Shown here: piece after piece, positions 33,047 to 42,433 of the stretch | Numbering within the stretch: the stretch's first letter is position 1 | How the letters are laid out: every line of letters starts with the position of its first letter | Source: Bacteroides sp. | GTDB lineage: Bacteria > Bacteroidota > Bacteroidia > Bacteroidales > Bacteroidaceae | Assembly: GCA_015060705.1 (NCBI GenBank) | Contig: SUXY01000020.1 | Span: forward strand, 1 to 45,976 | Length of the DNA: 45,976 bases | Direction of reading: 5' to 3' | Notes under the pieces: model-generated | What the model was told of the DNA's origin: nothing | Seen by the model: the letters and a program-made list of their open reading frames with translations, nothing else | Database searches by the model: none | Program-made: the position numbers and the translations under genes

Positions 33047-33136
33047 TGTCATTCAGAGCGAAGCGAAGAATCTCGAGTACATCCACGTTTGTGTACTCGA
33101 GATTCTTCACTACACTCCGTTCCGTTCTGAATGACA
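33047..33136. repeat. REP-like palindromic repeat, copy C
   Basis: It begins TGTCATTCAGAGCGAAGCGA and ends CTGAATGACA, with GAATCTCGAGTACA and TGTACTCGAGATTC forming a strong inner stem. It lies after the epimerase stop. Confidence 0.88.
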
Positions 33137-33142
33137 GTTCAG

Positions 33143-34321
33143 TTATCCAAGGATTTCCTTACACAATGTGTGGCAACGGATCATCATTCTAGGAATGTGG
33201 AACGGCCCCTTGAAGATATTACCCTTCGCTGGCTGTGCCACGGTTCCGTCACGATGCAAGTAACCGTACCATTCCGGATATTCCTTGTCCGGGAAGTGTG
33301 CATATGTCCAGTCACTGATCTTCTTGTGCATTTCCAAATACTTTTCATCACCCGTTGCTTGGTAAGCATAAAGAGCAGCAATAATGGTTTCACATTGCGG
33401 CCACCAGAACTTCATGTCCTGAGAATAGTCCTGCTGAGGGAAGCCCTTGCAATCGCGGAAGTTGATGATACCACCATACTGTTCGTCCCAACCCCAGTCC
33501 CAAGACCAGTCGAGAATAGTGGTAGCCATTTCCACCAAATCCTTGTCCCAATTACGGTATTTCGCTTCTTCCAAGATGAACCAAGCGGTTTCGATACAGT
33601 GTCCCGGATTGATCAAACGGCCATTGATATTGTCGATGAATTCACCGTTCGGACCTACCATTTCGAGCAACGCCTTGAATTCCGGATGCATGAAGTTTTC
33701 ACGCAACGCCTTGATGGAACGGTCAATCTGTTCAGTCAAGACAGGGTCGTCGATAGCGGCACGGATACGGGCAGCTGTATTCACCAGAATCATGGTAATG
33801 GAATGGCCTTGCGACTTCATGGTATCGAGATACTTCGGAGCCAAGAAACCCGGAGTATTCAACATGTACATGATGCGATTGAACAAGTCAAGAGCCTTCT
33901 GTGCATAGGTCTTGTCACCTGATGCAATCGAGTATTCCGACATCGCGATGGCAGCAAAGCCTTCCGAGAATACATAACGACGCTTACGGAGCGGTGTACC
34001 GTCTTCCATCACCTCGAAAAACATATGTCCGTCGGTATCAAAGCAATGTGCTTCGATAAAGTCAATACAGCTCTTTGATGCAGCCAACCATTCCGGATTC
34101 TTTTCAATGTTATTGTATGCGTAAGAAGCGATGAAACCGAAACGGCCCTGGAACCATACCGACTTGGTAGTGTCCATCAAAGTACCGTCACGATCCAAAC
34201 AAGTGTATACACCACCATGCTTGCGGTCAAGACCGTTCTTCATCCAGAAAGGCATGATGTTTTCCACAAAATCCTTACGGTAACATTCAGCCCATTCCGA
34301 CAAATATTGTTTTACGTCCAT
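33143..34321 (-). CDS. nanE: N-acylglucosamine 2-epimerase (sialic acid catabolism)
   Basis: A 392-residue (alpha/alpha)6-barrel AGE/RnBP-family epimerase. It turns ManNAc from the sialic acid lyase into GlcNAc. Family motifs are WFQGRFGFIASYAYN, RYVFSEGFAAIAMSEY, NPGHCIETAWF with a catalytic-type His, WDEQYGGI, KFWWPQCETI and GPFHIPRM with the second His. This is the AGE-type enzyme that Bacteroides uses instead of the phosphate-dependent NanE of Escherichia coli, so the product stays unphosphorylated until a kinase (RokA-type) acts. It is the last gene of the operon; a palindromic repeat separates it from the lyase. Confidence 0.93.
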   Translation of the reverse strand: MDVKQYLSEWAECYRKDFVENIMPFWMKNGLDRKHGGVYTCLDRDGTLMDTTKSVWFQGRFGFIASYAYNNIEKNPEWLAASKSCIDFIEAHCFDTDGHMFFEVMEDGTPLRKRRYVFSEGFAAIAMSEYSIASGDKTYAQKALDLFNRIMYMLNTPGFLAPKYLDTMKSQGHSITMILVNTAARIRAAIDDPVLTEQIDRSIKALRENFMHPEFKALLEMVGPNGEFIDNINGRLINPGHCIETAWFILEEAKYRNWDKDLVEMATTILDWSWDWGWDEQYGGIINFRDCKGFPQQDYSQDMKFWWPQCETIIAALYAYQATGDEKYLEMHKKISDWTYAHFPDKEYPEWYGYLHRDGTVAQPAKGNIFKGPFHIPRMMIRCHTLCKEILG

Positions 34322-34340
34322 AATTTTCTTTATTTATCAA

Positions 34341-34427
34341 TGTCATTCAGAGCGAAGCGAAGAATCTCGAATACATAAAATACGAATGTTTCCGAGATTC
34401 TTCCTCCCTTCGGTCGTCTGAATGACA
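34341..34427. repeat. REP-like palindromic repeat, copy D
   Basis: It begins TGTCATTCAGAGCGAAGCGA and ends CGTCTGAATGACA, so its left half matches copy C and its right half matches the left end of copy A. It lies between the epimerase and lyase genes. Confidence 0.88.
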
Positions 34428-34442
34428 ACGCCTGATTATAAT

Positions 34443-35360
34443 TTAAAATTTATTGCAACGTTCAAAGAAGTTGATAGCTTCCAATTCAGCCTTCATCGCA
34501 GCTTCTTCTTCATCAGTCATGTTCTGGAACGGAGTACGGTTCTTGCCCAAATCCAAACCGATGAGCTTCATGATGCGCTTACCACCCACGATGTTACCAC
34601 GATAATGGCAAATTACGTTAATGACTTCCTGAGAGAAGTTCTGACGTTCACGAGCCAATTCCAAGTCACCAGCCTTCCAAGCGTCGATGATACCTACCAA
34701 TTCCTTACCGTTGTAGTTAGTAGTACCACCGATACCACCTTGAGCACCACCCATTGCCAATGAAGGAAGGATTGTTTCGTCCTGACCATGGAGCATATCG
34801 AACTTACCATTCTTGTACAAACGGCATTGGTTGTATTCATAAATGCTTTCGAAAGTATACTTGATACCAGCGAAGTTAGGCACACGGCCGTCTACTGCTT
34901 CGAGCAACTTTACCATTGGCAAGAATGCACCGTTGAAAGCAGGGATATGATAGTAATAGAACGGAAGTTCAGGAGCACCGCAAGCAATTTCTTCGATGTA
35001 CTTCACCAATTCTTCGATACGGCCAATTTTCGGGAACGGAGGAGCCATGGCACCGATACCCCAAGCACCGATTTTCTGTGCATGTTCAGCCAACTTGCGG
35101 CTTGCCTTTACACAGCAGCTACCTACGTGTACAATTACCTTGAAACCTTCCGGAGCAGCAGCGACCCAAGTTTCAGCCAACTTCATACGTTCTTCATCGG
35201 TCAACATGTAACCTTCACCAGAAGAACCGTTGATAAATACACCTTGCAAACCATTCTTCTGCAACATCGCTGCGTATGCAGGAATTGGTTCATAGTTCAC
35301 TTCACCGTTTTCATAGAACGGAGTAAAAGGAGCATCAATAAGGCCAATAATCTTTTCCAT
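34443..35360 (-). CDS. nanA: N-acetylneuraminate lyase
   Basis: A 305-residue DHDPS/NAL-family class I aldolase. It splits N-acetylneuraminate into ManNAc and pyruvate. The Schiff-base lysine is Lys167 in FAGIKYTFES, the conserved Tyr137 is in FYYYHIPAF, and the GSSGEGYMLT pyruvate-binding loop lies near residue 46. The context (epimerase, anomerase-like, transporter) separates it from dihydrodipicolinate synthase. Bacteroides literature also calls it NanL. Confidence 0.94.
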   Translation of the reverse strand: MEKIIGLIDAPFTPFYENGEVNYEPIPAYAAMLQKNGLQGVFINGSSGEGYMLTDEERMKLAETWVAAAPEGFKVIVHVGSCCVKASRKLAEHAQKIGAWGIGAMAPPFPKIGRIEELVKYIEEIACGAPELPFYYYHIPAFNGAFLPMVKLLEAVDGRVPNFAGIKYTFESIYEYNQCRLYKNGKFDMLHGQDETILPSLAMGGAQGGIGGTTNYNGKELVGIIDAWKAGDLELARERQNFSQEVINVICHYRGNIVGGKRIMKLIGLDLGKNRTPFQNMTDEEEAAMKAELEAINFFERCNKF

Positions 35361-35373
35361 AATATCTATTTAT

Positions 35374-35820
35374 TTAAAGTTTAACTTTACCAATTAATTT
35401 TCTGATTTTACCTTCGCCGATTACCGGTGCATGCGGATCTTCCGGATAGACGATGCAGAACTCACCCGGCTGAAGAGTCACGAAAGTAGTCGGTTGGTCA
35501 TCTGACAACGCGCAATCGCCTTCCTTCTGATATTCCTGAGTAATGTTCTTCAAGTCTTCGATAGCCTTCCAGCCAATGGTTTCCTTACCGGTCAAAAGGA
35601 TGTGCACATCGATGTAATCGCGATGCATTTCCAGCACCTGCTTTTCTGCCGGGATACATTCAGGATTCACATTGTTGATGAACAAGTTATCGCCGTCCAA
35701 TTCGATACGGCCCAACGGCGCATTCAGCAAATCGTTTGCCTTTACATAGTCAAAGAGTTGCTTAAACAGCGGGTGGAGGCTCTCCACCCGTGCACTATTC
35801 TGTAAGTTTGATACAATCAT
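35374..35820 (-). CDS. YhcH/NanQ-like beta-galactosidase-subunit-fold protein, probable sialic acid anomerase
   Basis: A 148-residue protein of the YhcH/YjgK/YiaL (DUF386) family, a cupin-like beta barrel. The metal-site pattern is visible as EMHRDYIDVHILLTGKETIG and VYPEDPHAPVIG. E. coli NanQ of this family speeds mutarotation of N-acetylneuraminate released from glycans, so the same role is likely here. It lies 13 bp after the lyase and 13 bp before the transporter. Confidence 0.9.
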   Translation of the reverse strand: MIVSNLQNSARVESLHPLFKQLFDYVKANDLLNAPLGRIELDGDNLFINNVNPECIPAEKQVLEMHRDYIDVHILLTGKETIGWKAIEDLKNITQEYQKEGDCALSDDQPTTFVTLQPGEFCIVYPEDPHAPVIGEGKIRKLIGKVKL

Positions 35821-35833
35821 TTTCTTTTTCTAT

Positions 35834-37066
35834 TTATTCCATATTATCAGTCTTCGGCTTCAAGCAGAACAACTGCAAAGCCAAGGCAACAGCTACTACG
35901 ATACTCAACATCGCAAAGCCCATACCCAAGTTACCACCGTCTGTCCAAGCGCCCAATACCTGAGTCACAGCAGCACCGGCAAACACACCTACCATGTTCA
36001 TCACACCGTACGCAGTCGCACGATACTTGGCTGAAATGAACTGACAGAGAATCGGCATGTTGTTGGCATCGAAGATACCATAACCTACACCGAACAACAA
36101 ACCTGCGCCAACAACGGCAATGAAGCTTTCACCGAAGCCCAACAAAGCCAATGCCGGAATGGTCATACCCAAACCGATAGCACCGGTGTACACACGACCA
36201 CGGATATTCTTTTGTACCCACTTGTCGGACATGATACCACCCACGATTACACCGACAAACGATGAAAGGGCGATAGTGATGGTCGAGATAGGACCGGCTT
36301 CAGACATCGGGATGTTCAAGCTTTCTGCAAACAAGGTCGGCAACCAGTTCTTGGTAGCCCAACCCGGAAGACTCGGAGCTGCAAAGTAGAACAAGATGAC
36401 CCAGAATGCCCAGTTGGTCAATACGATACCCAAGCCTGCCAACGGATTAGCCTTCTTAGTCGGTTCGGAAGCCAACTTCTTGTCTACTACACGGTTCGGA
36501 TTTTCATGCAAGAAAAGCATCAGTACAACTGCATAAACGATACCCACAATACCGAACCAATGGAAAGCCTGTTGCCAAGAAAGGGCAGCCGCCAAGGTAG
36601 CACCGAAACCACCGATAGCCTGACCTGTATAAAGACCGGTCATGTGGATACCTATAGCGAGTGAACGGGATTTGCCTTCGTGCCAGTCTGCAATCAAGGA
36701 AAGTGCCGAAGGAATATAAAGTGCTTCACTGATACCCATGGTAGAACGGAGAATCAAAAGTTGGTTGAAGTCTGCTGCATAGCCCATCAAGTAGGTCACA
36801 GCTGACCATACGAACAAACTACCTACAATCAACCACTTACGGCTCAACTTGTCAGCAATGATACCAGCTACCGGGCTCATGAATCCGTAAATCCACAAGA
36901 ACACGGCCATCAACATACCGAAAGCTTCGGCCTTTTGTAACTCAACAATGTCCAATTTCATTGCTTCCTGCATGGTAGAAAGCATCTGGCGGTCCATATA
37001 GTTCAATAGAGCCACCACCCACAATAGTCCTACGACTACCCACGGATAGAATTTCTTGTCTTTCAT
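35834..37066 (-). CDS. nanT: MFS transporter, probable sialic acid permease
   Basis: A 410-residue major facilitator protein with about 12 membrane helices. ATG 37066 (MKDKKFYPWVVVGLLWVVAL) is preferred over an in-frame ATG 12 codons earlier, since it places the first helix directly after a short cytoplasmic start. Family signatures include NYMDRQML and GIIADKLSRKWL between helices 2 and 3. The name nanT is from position in the operon with lyase and epimerase; the sequence alone gives only MFS. It starts a second transcription unit with its own promoter. Confidence 0.88.
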   Translation of the reverse strand: MKDKKFYPWVVVGLLWVVALLNYMDRQMLSTMQEAMKLDIVELQKAEAFGMLMAVFLWIYGFMSPVAGIIADKLSRKWLIVGSLFVWSAVTYLMGYAADFNQLLILRSTMGISEALYIPSALSLIADWHEGKSRSLAIGIHMTGLYTGQAIGGFGATLAAALSWQQAFHWFGIVGIVYAVVLMLFLHENPNRVVDKKLASEPTKKANPLAGLGIVLTNWAFWVILFYFAAPSLPGWATKNWLPTLFAESLNIPMSEAGPISTITIALSSFVGVIVGGIMSDKWVQKNIRGRVYTGAIGLGMTIPALALLGFGESFIAVVGAGLLFGVGYGIFDANNMPILCQFISAKYRATAYGVMNMVGVFAGAAVTQVLGAWTDGGNLGMGFAMLSIVVAVALALQLFCLKPKTDNME

Positions 37067-37099
37067 GTGATTCTTTATCAAATTTAAAATTAACTTTCG

Positions 37100-37131
37100 C
37101 AAATATAGTCACTTCCTTCTAGAAACGCAAA
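37100..37131 (-). promoter_or_regulatory. Internal promoter before the transporter gene
   Basis: On the minus strand TTTG (37128-37131), 20 bases, and TATATTTG (37100-37107) match the consensus exactly. It lies downstream of a terminator, so the inner genes can be transcribed without the SusCD promoter. Confidence 0.8.
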
Positions 37132-37142
37132 TACATTGTTGA

Positions 37143-37180
37143 TAAAAAAGGGGAGCATCACTCACTGACACTCCCCTTCC
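37143..37180 (-). terminator. Terminator after the sialic acid susD
   Basis: On the minus strand, AAGGGGAG pairs with CTCCCCTT around a 15-base loop and is followed by TTTTTTATC. It separates susCD from the transporter unit. Confidence 0.8.
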
Positions 37181-37219
37181 CAACCTTTATAAAATTCCTA
37201 TGTTAAAACTATTAAAGGA

Positions 37220-38782
37220 TTAATAACCTGGAGTTTGTTCCAATAATGGGTTCACGTTCATAGCACTCTTGTCCAACGGCCAAAGTACCTTATAAGATTC
37301 AGTTGCCGGCAAAATGCCTGTTTCACCAGAATAGTTAGCCGAGCCTGAGAATACCAATGACTTACCGTCTGCATCGTGCATACGCAAGATGTCGAACCAA
37401 CGCTTGCCTTCACCTACAAATTCCTTGTCGCGTTCTTGCAAGATAGCCAATTCGTTTTCAGCGTACGTACCTTCCACGTATTCATTTCCAGCGAAGTTTT
37501 CACCATAAGCACGTGCACGTACTTCGTTGATATAAGAAGCACATGGATTACCCAAACCATTTTCACATTCAGCCATCATCAACAATACATCCGAGTAACG
37601 GTATACCATGATGTCAGAAATGTAGATGTGAGTACCTGTAGAGCTCAAAGTACCCTGCATCTTGGTCATCATACAACCGAATTCACCCAAAGTACCGTCT
37701 TCAGCCTTAGTCATGTAGTATTCCAAGAATGAACCGTCACGACGAGTATCTTCCGGCTTGTAAGTCTTGAAGAAATCTTCTGTATATTCGTAACGGAATA
37801 CACCACCTGTACCCTTCAAATTCAAAGTATCATTCTGGATAACCTGACCGTCACGTCCGTGAGCCTGACCCAAGAACAAGGCATCTTGATAAAGGAACAT
37901 ACCGCCCCAGTTGGTTGCTTCATTTTCAACAAACGGATAAGCGAAGATGATTTCGCTATTCTTTTTCTTCTTGGTAGAGAAAATGGAAGCATAGTCTTCC
38001 TGCAGCTCAAACTGACCAATGACCCCCTGCAAAGCAGCCTTGGCAGTCTGCAAGTCAGCAGTACCGGTAGCGTTGAAACCTGTAATAGAAACCTTAGCAG
38101 CCCACATATAAATTTCAGCCTTCAACATCAATGTAGCGTACTTCGACCACATATATGCATCGTGTGTATTGTTGCTACCAAAGTATTGTTCAGACTTGTT
38201 GATGTCTTCCTTGATGAAAGCCATAGTTGCTTCCGGAGTGGAACGTTCTGTATAGAACTTTTCTGCACTAGGTTTGCCATCAAGAAGCTCAACTGTTGTA
38301 ATCAATGGCACACCACCATAGGTTCTAAACAAAGAGAAATAATAGAATGCACGAATACCATAAGCTTGACCTAAGTAGTAGCTACGAGCCTGCTCGCTCA
38401 AGAATGTACAATTGTTTTCTACTTCTGTAATGAAGTGGTTTACTTGCATAATCTGAGAATAGAAACCGGCAAAGTTACTGTAACCCGGATTATCCTCTGA
38501 AATATTCTGAGCACATATGTCCGCCAAGTTCAAAGAAGTACCGATGGAAGAAGTACCAATACGCAAAGTTCCACCACGAGCTTCACCTAAATTATACATA
38601 CGTTGATAGTTGTTCGATCTCATATGAGAATGCAAACCCAACATAAAAGATTCTACCTGAGACGCGTTGTTCCAATAGTTCCCTGCACCATAGTAATCCT
38701 CTGGAGACAAATCCAGCGCATCACAAGATGGAGTTAGTGCCGACACCAAGCACAATGAAGCTATATAAAATATCTTTTTCAT
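37220..38782 (-). CDS. SusD-family lipoprotein, NanU-like
   Basis: A 520-residue SusD/RagB lipoprotein. The signal MKKIFYIASLCLVSALTPSC ends in Cys20 followed by DALDLSPEDYY, a common SusD start. TPR-like helical regions with GQAYGIRAFYYFSLFRTYGG and KYATLMLKAEIYMWAAKVS are typical of the family, as is RDKEFVGEGKRWFDILRM near the end. It is 23 bp downstream of susC. Its place beside the lyase and epimerase makes it the likely homolog of Tannerella NanU, which binds sialic acid at the surface. That specificity is inferred from neighbours only. Confidence 0.93.
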   Translation of the reverse strand: MKKIFYIASLCLVSALTPSCDALDLSPEDYYGAGNYWNNASQVESFMLGLHSHMRSNNYQRMYNLGEARGGTLRIGTSSIGTSLNLADICAQNISEDNPGYSNFAGFYSQIMQVNHFITEVENNCTFLSEQARSYYLGQAYGIRAFYYFSLFRTYGGVPLITTVELLDGKPSAEKFYTERSTPEATMAFIKEDINKSEQYFGSNNTHDAYMWSKYATLMLKAEIYMWAAKVSITGFNATGTADLQTAKAALQGVIGQFELQEDYASIFSTKKKKNSEIIFAYPFVENEATNWGGMFLYQDALFLGQAHGRDGQVIQNDTLNLKGTGGVFRYEYTEDFFKTYKPEDTRRDGSFLEYYMTKAEDGTLGEFGCMMTKMQGTLSSTGTHIYISDIMVYRYSDVLLMMAECENGLGNPCASYINEVRARAYGENFAGNEYVEGTYAENELAILQERDKEFVGEGKRWFDILRMHDADGKSLVFSGSANYSGETGILPATESYKVLWPLDKSAMNVNPLLEQTPGY

Positions 38783-38805
38783 AAATTCCTTTACTTTTTA
38801 ATGTG

Positions 38806-41800
38806 TTAGAAACTAACGTTTACACCCATAACGAATGTACGTGGCAATGGGTAACCACCATTATTGTTAGCTTGTTCCGGAGAGAACAAGTGATCAGCCT
38901 CTGTCAAGTAACCCAAGTTCTGGGCTGTCAATGTCAACTGTACTGAACCCAAACCAGCCTTGTTCACCCATTGCTTAGGCAAGTTATAACCCAAAGACAA
39001 TTCACGGAAGGCGATATAGTCACCCTTATACATGAACATGGAGTTTTCACGGCAGTAGTTACGCTTACCCAACTGGTCAGCCCAAACGTATGTCGGATAC
39101 TTACCATTCGGATTTTCCGCACTAAATGTATCCCAAGTTTCAGCGATGGTATTGTATGTACCCTGAGCACATGACATAATCCACATAGTCTTATAGTCGA
39201 TAGCAGTAAAGCCAAGCGCGTAGTCGAAACGAGCCGACAATGTCAAGTCCTTCCAAGATACTTGAGTATTGATACCACCAGTCCACTTCGGACGTTGATT
39301 ACCGATCTTCACTCTATCGTAGTTGTCGATAACACCATCCTTGTTTACGTCTTTCCACTTCACATCACCCACTTGGATAGGAAGCGCATTAGCCTTCTGG
39401 CTGTCAGACAACTTTGCATAACCTTCAGCACCAGCATAAAGCGGACGGTTAGAAGCACCATTATTACCAGATGAGATATCAATCAAGCCGTTAGGAATTT
39501 CACTTTCATTTCTATAAATACCTTCAGCTACGAATGCGTAAACATCACCTGGGCGTTGACCTTCTTGATAACCGCCTACCCACATCAAATCATTTCCTTT
39601 ACCAGAGTAAACCTGGAAAGCATTCTGGCGATTATTAGGCAAACCGTTGTCCGGCAATTGGACAATCTTGCTGATACTATATGCACCGTTCCAATTCAAG
39701 TTCCACTTCCAATCTTTCTGATCCAAAATCTTGAAGCCCAATTCGAATTCAAGACCCTGATTGCGGAACTTACCATTGTTGGAAGTAAAAGCAGTTGCAC
39801 CCGAAGTTGCAGGAATAGTGATACTTGCAAACTTATCGGTAGTCAAACGATTATAATAAGTAAAGTTAGCATTGATACGGTTAGCAAGGAAGCCCAAATC
39901 CACACCGGCTTCAAATGTATACGACTTTTCCCATGTCAAATATGGATTAGGAATACTGCTCAACAAGAATGCGTTAGAACCCGCATAGTTGGTAGTAGTA
40001 GCATATGCTCCCTGTACGGTGTAATTACCTACCCAATCCTTGTGTACGTTACCGTTTGCACCGTAACTAGCACGCAACTTACCGAATGACAATACGTCTG
40101 CATATTTTTCCGCGAATTCTTCTTTGGTGAAAATCCAACCTGCAGAAACACCAGGGAAGAAACCCCAACGTTCGTCCTTAGACAACTTGGAGTAACCGTC
40201 ACGACGGAATACGGCAGAAAGCAAGTACTTGCCTTGGTAGTCGTAGTTCACACGACCGAAGAACGACATGATGCGCTGACGAGAGTGTGAAGAGTCGATA
40301 GAACGCTTGCCTTCGTCGGTGATTGTGTATTCCAAGTCTTGGAAAGCATCAGTCGGAGCACCCGAACCGCTGGCAGAGAAGCCTCTAGCATATGAATCGT
40401 AATATTCAAAACCGACCATTGCATCCAAGAAGTGATCCTTGTTGATCTGCTTGTTGTAATTCAACACAGCATTGTAAGTTTGGTCGATAGTACGGCTGAA
40501 CTGTGCACTTGAGCTGTGAGACTTGTTTGTATTACCCGGTGAAGACAAATAGTCCTTGTTGAATGATTCATAGTAACCTTCGCTGTAGTACCAGATAGCA
40601 TTCAACTTCAACGACAATTCTTTCATGATATCGATAGTGAACGACTGGTTCATGGTGAACTTGTCAGTCTTGTTATCACGAATGAACTTATCGAAGTTCA
40701 ACTGTTGGTTACCGTCACCAGAGTTAGGACCCAACAACATTTCACCGTCCGCATTGTACCCACGGAAAGTTGGAGGCAATGACAATACGCGAGAGAAGTA
40801 ATTGGCTTCAGCAGTCTGTGTAGGAGGAAGGTCATTCCAAGAAGCATTGGCATAGCTGAAGTTGGATGTAGAAGTCAACCAAGGCTTGATCTTATAGTCA
40901 CCGTTAAAAGTGAAAGTGACACGGCGGTATTCATTACCATATGCGTTACCTTCCGAATCATTGTAACCGATACCGGCATAGTAATGACCCTTGTCGTTAC
41001 CACCGCTCAAGCTTACATTATAGTCTTGTGAGAATGACGGAGTGTTTACGTTAAAATCAGCGATGTCGAAGTTCTTGAAAATCAACTTGTCACCGTATAC
41101 TGGGTCAGTCATGGTTTCCCAACCTTCGTTGAGCAAGAATGCCAAATTGTCTGAATACTTCATGGTACTCCAAATAGCCTGGCTAGTTTTGTTACCATCA
41201 AGTACATTACCATTGTTGTCGAAGTAACGGTTACCGGTACCGTAAGGAGTAGAGCCACCCAAAGTACTGATATTAGACCATTGCTTAACCTGTGAGCCAT
41301 CAGGATGCTTCATTTCACCGGTATAAGCATTCATATAACCTGTACGCATCCAATAGATATAATCACGCGCATTCATGAAATCGTATGAATCCTGGAAATA
41401 GTTCAAACCGAGCTTTGCAGAAAAGTCTACACGAGCAGAACCTTCCTTACCACGCTTGGTAGTAACAAGAACCACACCGTTGTTAGCACGGGCACCATAG
41501 ATAGCGGTTGCACCGGCATCCTTCATCACTTCCATAGATTCAATGTCGGCCGGATTGATATCACTCAAAGAAGAGCGCACCTGGCCATCCACCAAAATCA
41601 ACGGAGAACCTGATCCACTGAAGTCAGTACCACCACGAAGAATCAAGGTAGGAGCTGCACCCGGGTTACCGGAAGTCTGACTTACCGAAAGACCAGCTAC
41701 CGCTCCAGAAAGAGCCTGAGCCGGATTGGAATGGAGACCGGTAGTCAACTGATCATTTTTTACCTTAGCAATGGAGTTGGTCATCTTAGAACGGAGAGTC

Positions 41801-42183
41801 TTACCACCATAAGCTGTTACCACCACTTCGTCCAACACTTCAGTGTCTTCCTTCAAAGTAATGTTCATCGCCTTACCGTCCCAAACGATTTCTTGAGTGG
41901 CATAACCCACGAACGAAACCTGGATGATATCACCCTTCTTTACATTAGTAAGAGTAAAATTACCATCGAAGTCGGTAATTGTACCATTAGTCGTACCTTT
42001 CACCACTACAGATGCACCGATAACGGTTTCACCTGATGCGTCTTTTACGACACCAGTACAAGTTTCACTCTGCTGTACTACCGGAGCCTGAATAGGGGCA
42101 GCACCAGTAGTAGCCATAGCAGGTCCTGCTGACATAGTCAACAAGGCTAGCATCATGCTAACTGATTTAAACTGTCTTGTCAT
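38806..42183 (-). CDS. SusC-family TonB-dependent receptor, NanO-like
   Basis: A complete 1125-residue SusC. Signal peptide MTRQFKSVSMMLALLTMSAG..., then a carboxypeptidase-like regulatory domain (GVVKDASGETVIGASVVVKG to about residue 115), the TonB-box-like region VLDEVVVTAYG, the plug (LSGAVAGLSVSQTSGNPGAA, ILVDGQVRSSLSDINPADIE, AIYGARANNGVVLVTTKRG), and the barrel ending FVMGVNVSF. It pairs with the SusD gene downstream. By locus it is the counterpart of NanO, a sialic acid porter. The promoter of this gene lies between 18-bp inverted repeats, so it may be switched on and off. Confidence 0.94.
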   Translation of the reverse strand: MTRQFKSVSMMLALLTMSAGPAMATTGAAPIQAPVVQQSETCTGVVKDASGETVIGASVVVKGTTNGTITDFDGNFTLTNVKKGDIIQVSFVGYATQEIVWDGKAMNITLKEDTEVLDEVVVTAYGGKTLRSKMTNSIAKVKNDQLTTGLHSNPAQALSGAVAGLSVSQTSGNPGAAPTLILRGGTDFSGSGSPLILVDGQVRSSLSDINPADIESMEVMKDAGATAIYGARANNGVVLVTTKRGKEGSARVDFSAKLGLNYFQDSYDFMNARDYIYWMRTGYMNAYTGEMKHPDGSQVKQWSNISTLGGSTPYGTGNRYFDNNGNVLDGNKTSQAIWSTMKYSDNLAFLLNEGWETMTDPVYGDKLIFKNFDIADFNVNTPSFSQDYNVSLSGGNDKGHYYAGIGYNDSEGNAYGNEYRRVTFTFNGDYKIKPWLTSTSNFSYANASWNDLPPTQTAEANYFSRVLSLPPTFRGYNADGEMLLGPNSGDGNQQLNFDKFIRDNKTDKFTMNQSFTIDIMKELSLKLNAIWYYSEGYYESFNKDYLSSPGNTNKSHSSSAQFSRTIDQTYNAVLNYNKQINKDHFLDAMVGFEYYDSYARGFSASGSGAPTDAFQDLEYTITDEGKRSIDSSHSRQRIMSFFGRVNYDYQGKYLLSAVFRRDGYSKLSKDERWGFFPGVSAGWIFTKEEFAEKYADVLSFGKLRASYGANGNVHKDWVGNYTVQGAYATTTNYAGSNAFLLSSIPNPYLTWEKSYTFEAGVDLGFLANRINANFTYYNRLTTDKFASITIPATSGATAFTSNNGKFRNQGLEFELGFKILDQKDWKWNLNWNGAYSISKIVQLPDNGLPNNRQNAFQVYSGKGNDLMWVGGYQEGQRPGDVYAFVAEGIYRNESEIPNGLIDISSGNNGASNRPLYAGAEGYAKLSDSQKANALPIQVGDVKWKDVNKDGVIDNYDRVKIGNQRPKWTGGINTQVSWKDLTLSARFDYALGFTAIDYKTMWIMSCAQGTYNTIAETWDTFSAENPNGKYPTYVWADQLGKRNYCRENSMFMYKGDYIAFRELSLGYNLPKQWVNKAGLGSVQLTLTAQNLGYLTEADHLFSPEQANNNGGYPLPRTFVMGVNVSF

Positions 42184-42219
42184 AGTTAATTAGATTTATA
42201 TTAATAAAAAGGATTTCTC

Positions 42220-42237
42220 CAAAGTTCTGCTTGTACT
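42220..42237 (-). repeat. Left arm of an 18-bp inverted repeat around the susC promoter
   Basis: CAAAGTTCTGCTTGTACT is the exact reverse complement of 42434-42451. It lies 37 bases upstream of the susC start, inside the untranslated leader. Confidence 0.9.
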
Positions 42238-42273
42238 ACATAAATATCCTTCTATTTATGCTTACACTAATTG

Positions 42274-42305
42274 CAAAGATAAAATATTCGTTAACAATCC
42301 GCAAA
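42274..42305 (-). promoter_or_regulatory. Promoter of the sialic acid susCD unit
   Basis: On the minus strand TTTG (42302-42305), 20 bases, and TATCTTTG (42274-42281) match the Bacteroidetes consensus exactly. The predicted leader is about 85 bases long. Confidence 0.8.
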
Positions 42306-42350
42306 CAAATTCGACATTTTTTCCACTTTTCCTATACGAGCTTCCACTGA

Positions 42351-42405
42351 AAGACGATACGTCTTATTGCAGTAAGCCGTATCGTCTTGTTGCGACAAGA
42401 CGTAT
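42351..42405. repeat. Overlapping alternative stem-loops
   Basis: AAGACGATACG (42351-42361) pairs exactly with CGTATCGTCTT (42378-42388). ATACGTCTT (42357-42365) can instead pair with AAGACGTAT (42397-42405). CTTGT-TGCG-ACAAG (42386-42399) is a third option. Confidence 0.7.
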
Positions 42406-42433
42406 GAAGTTATTGGATATACATATACGGCTA

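Larger units (their letters stand above)
42238..42433. other. Candidate invertible promoter segment (196 bp)
   Basis: The 196 bases between the two 18-bp repeats contain a promoter directed at susC and, upstream of it, a cluster of overlapping stems (42351-42405). No gene is present here or in the rest of 42184-42490. Promoters bounded by inverted repeats of this size are inverted by serine or tyrosine recombinases in Bacteroides. The present orientation would be ON. Confidence 0.5.

Noticed and set aside
33131-33922. A 263-codon plus-strand frame opposite the epimerase.
   Set aside because: It is antisense to a clear AGE-family gene and has no coding features of its own.
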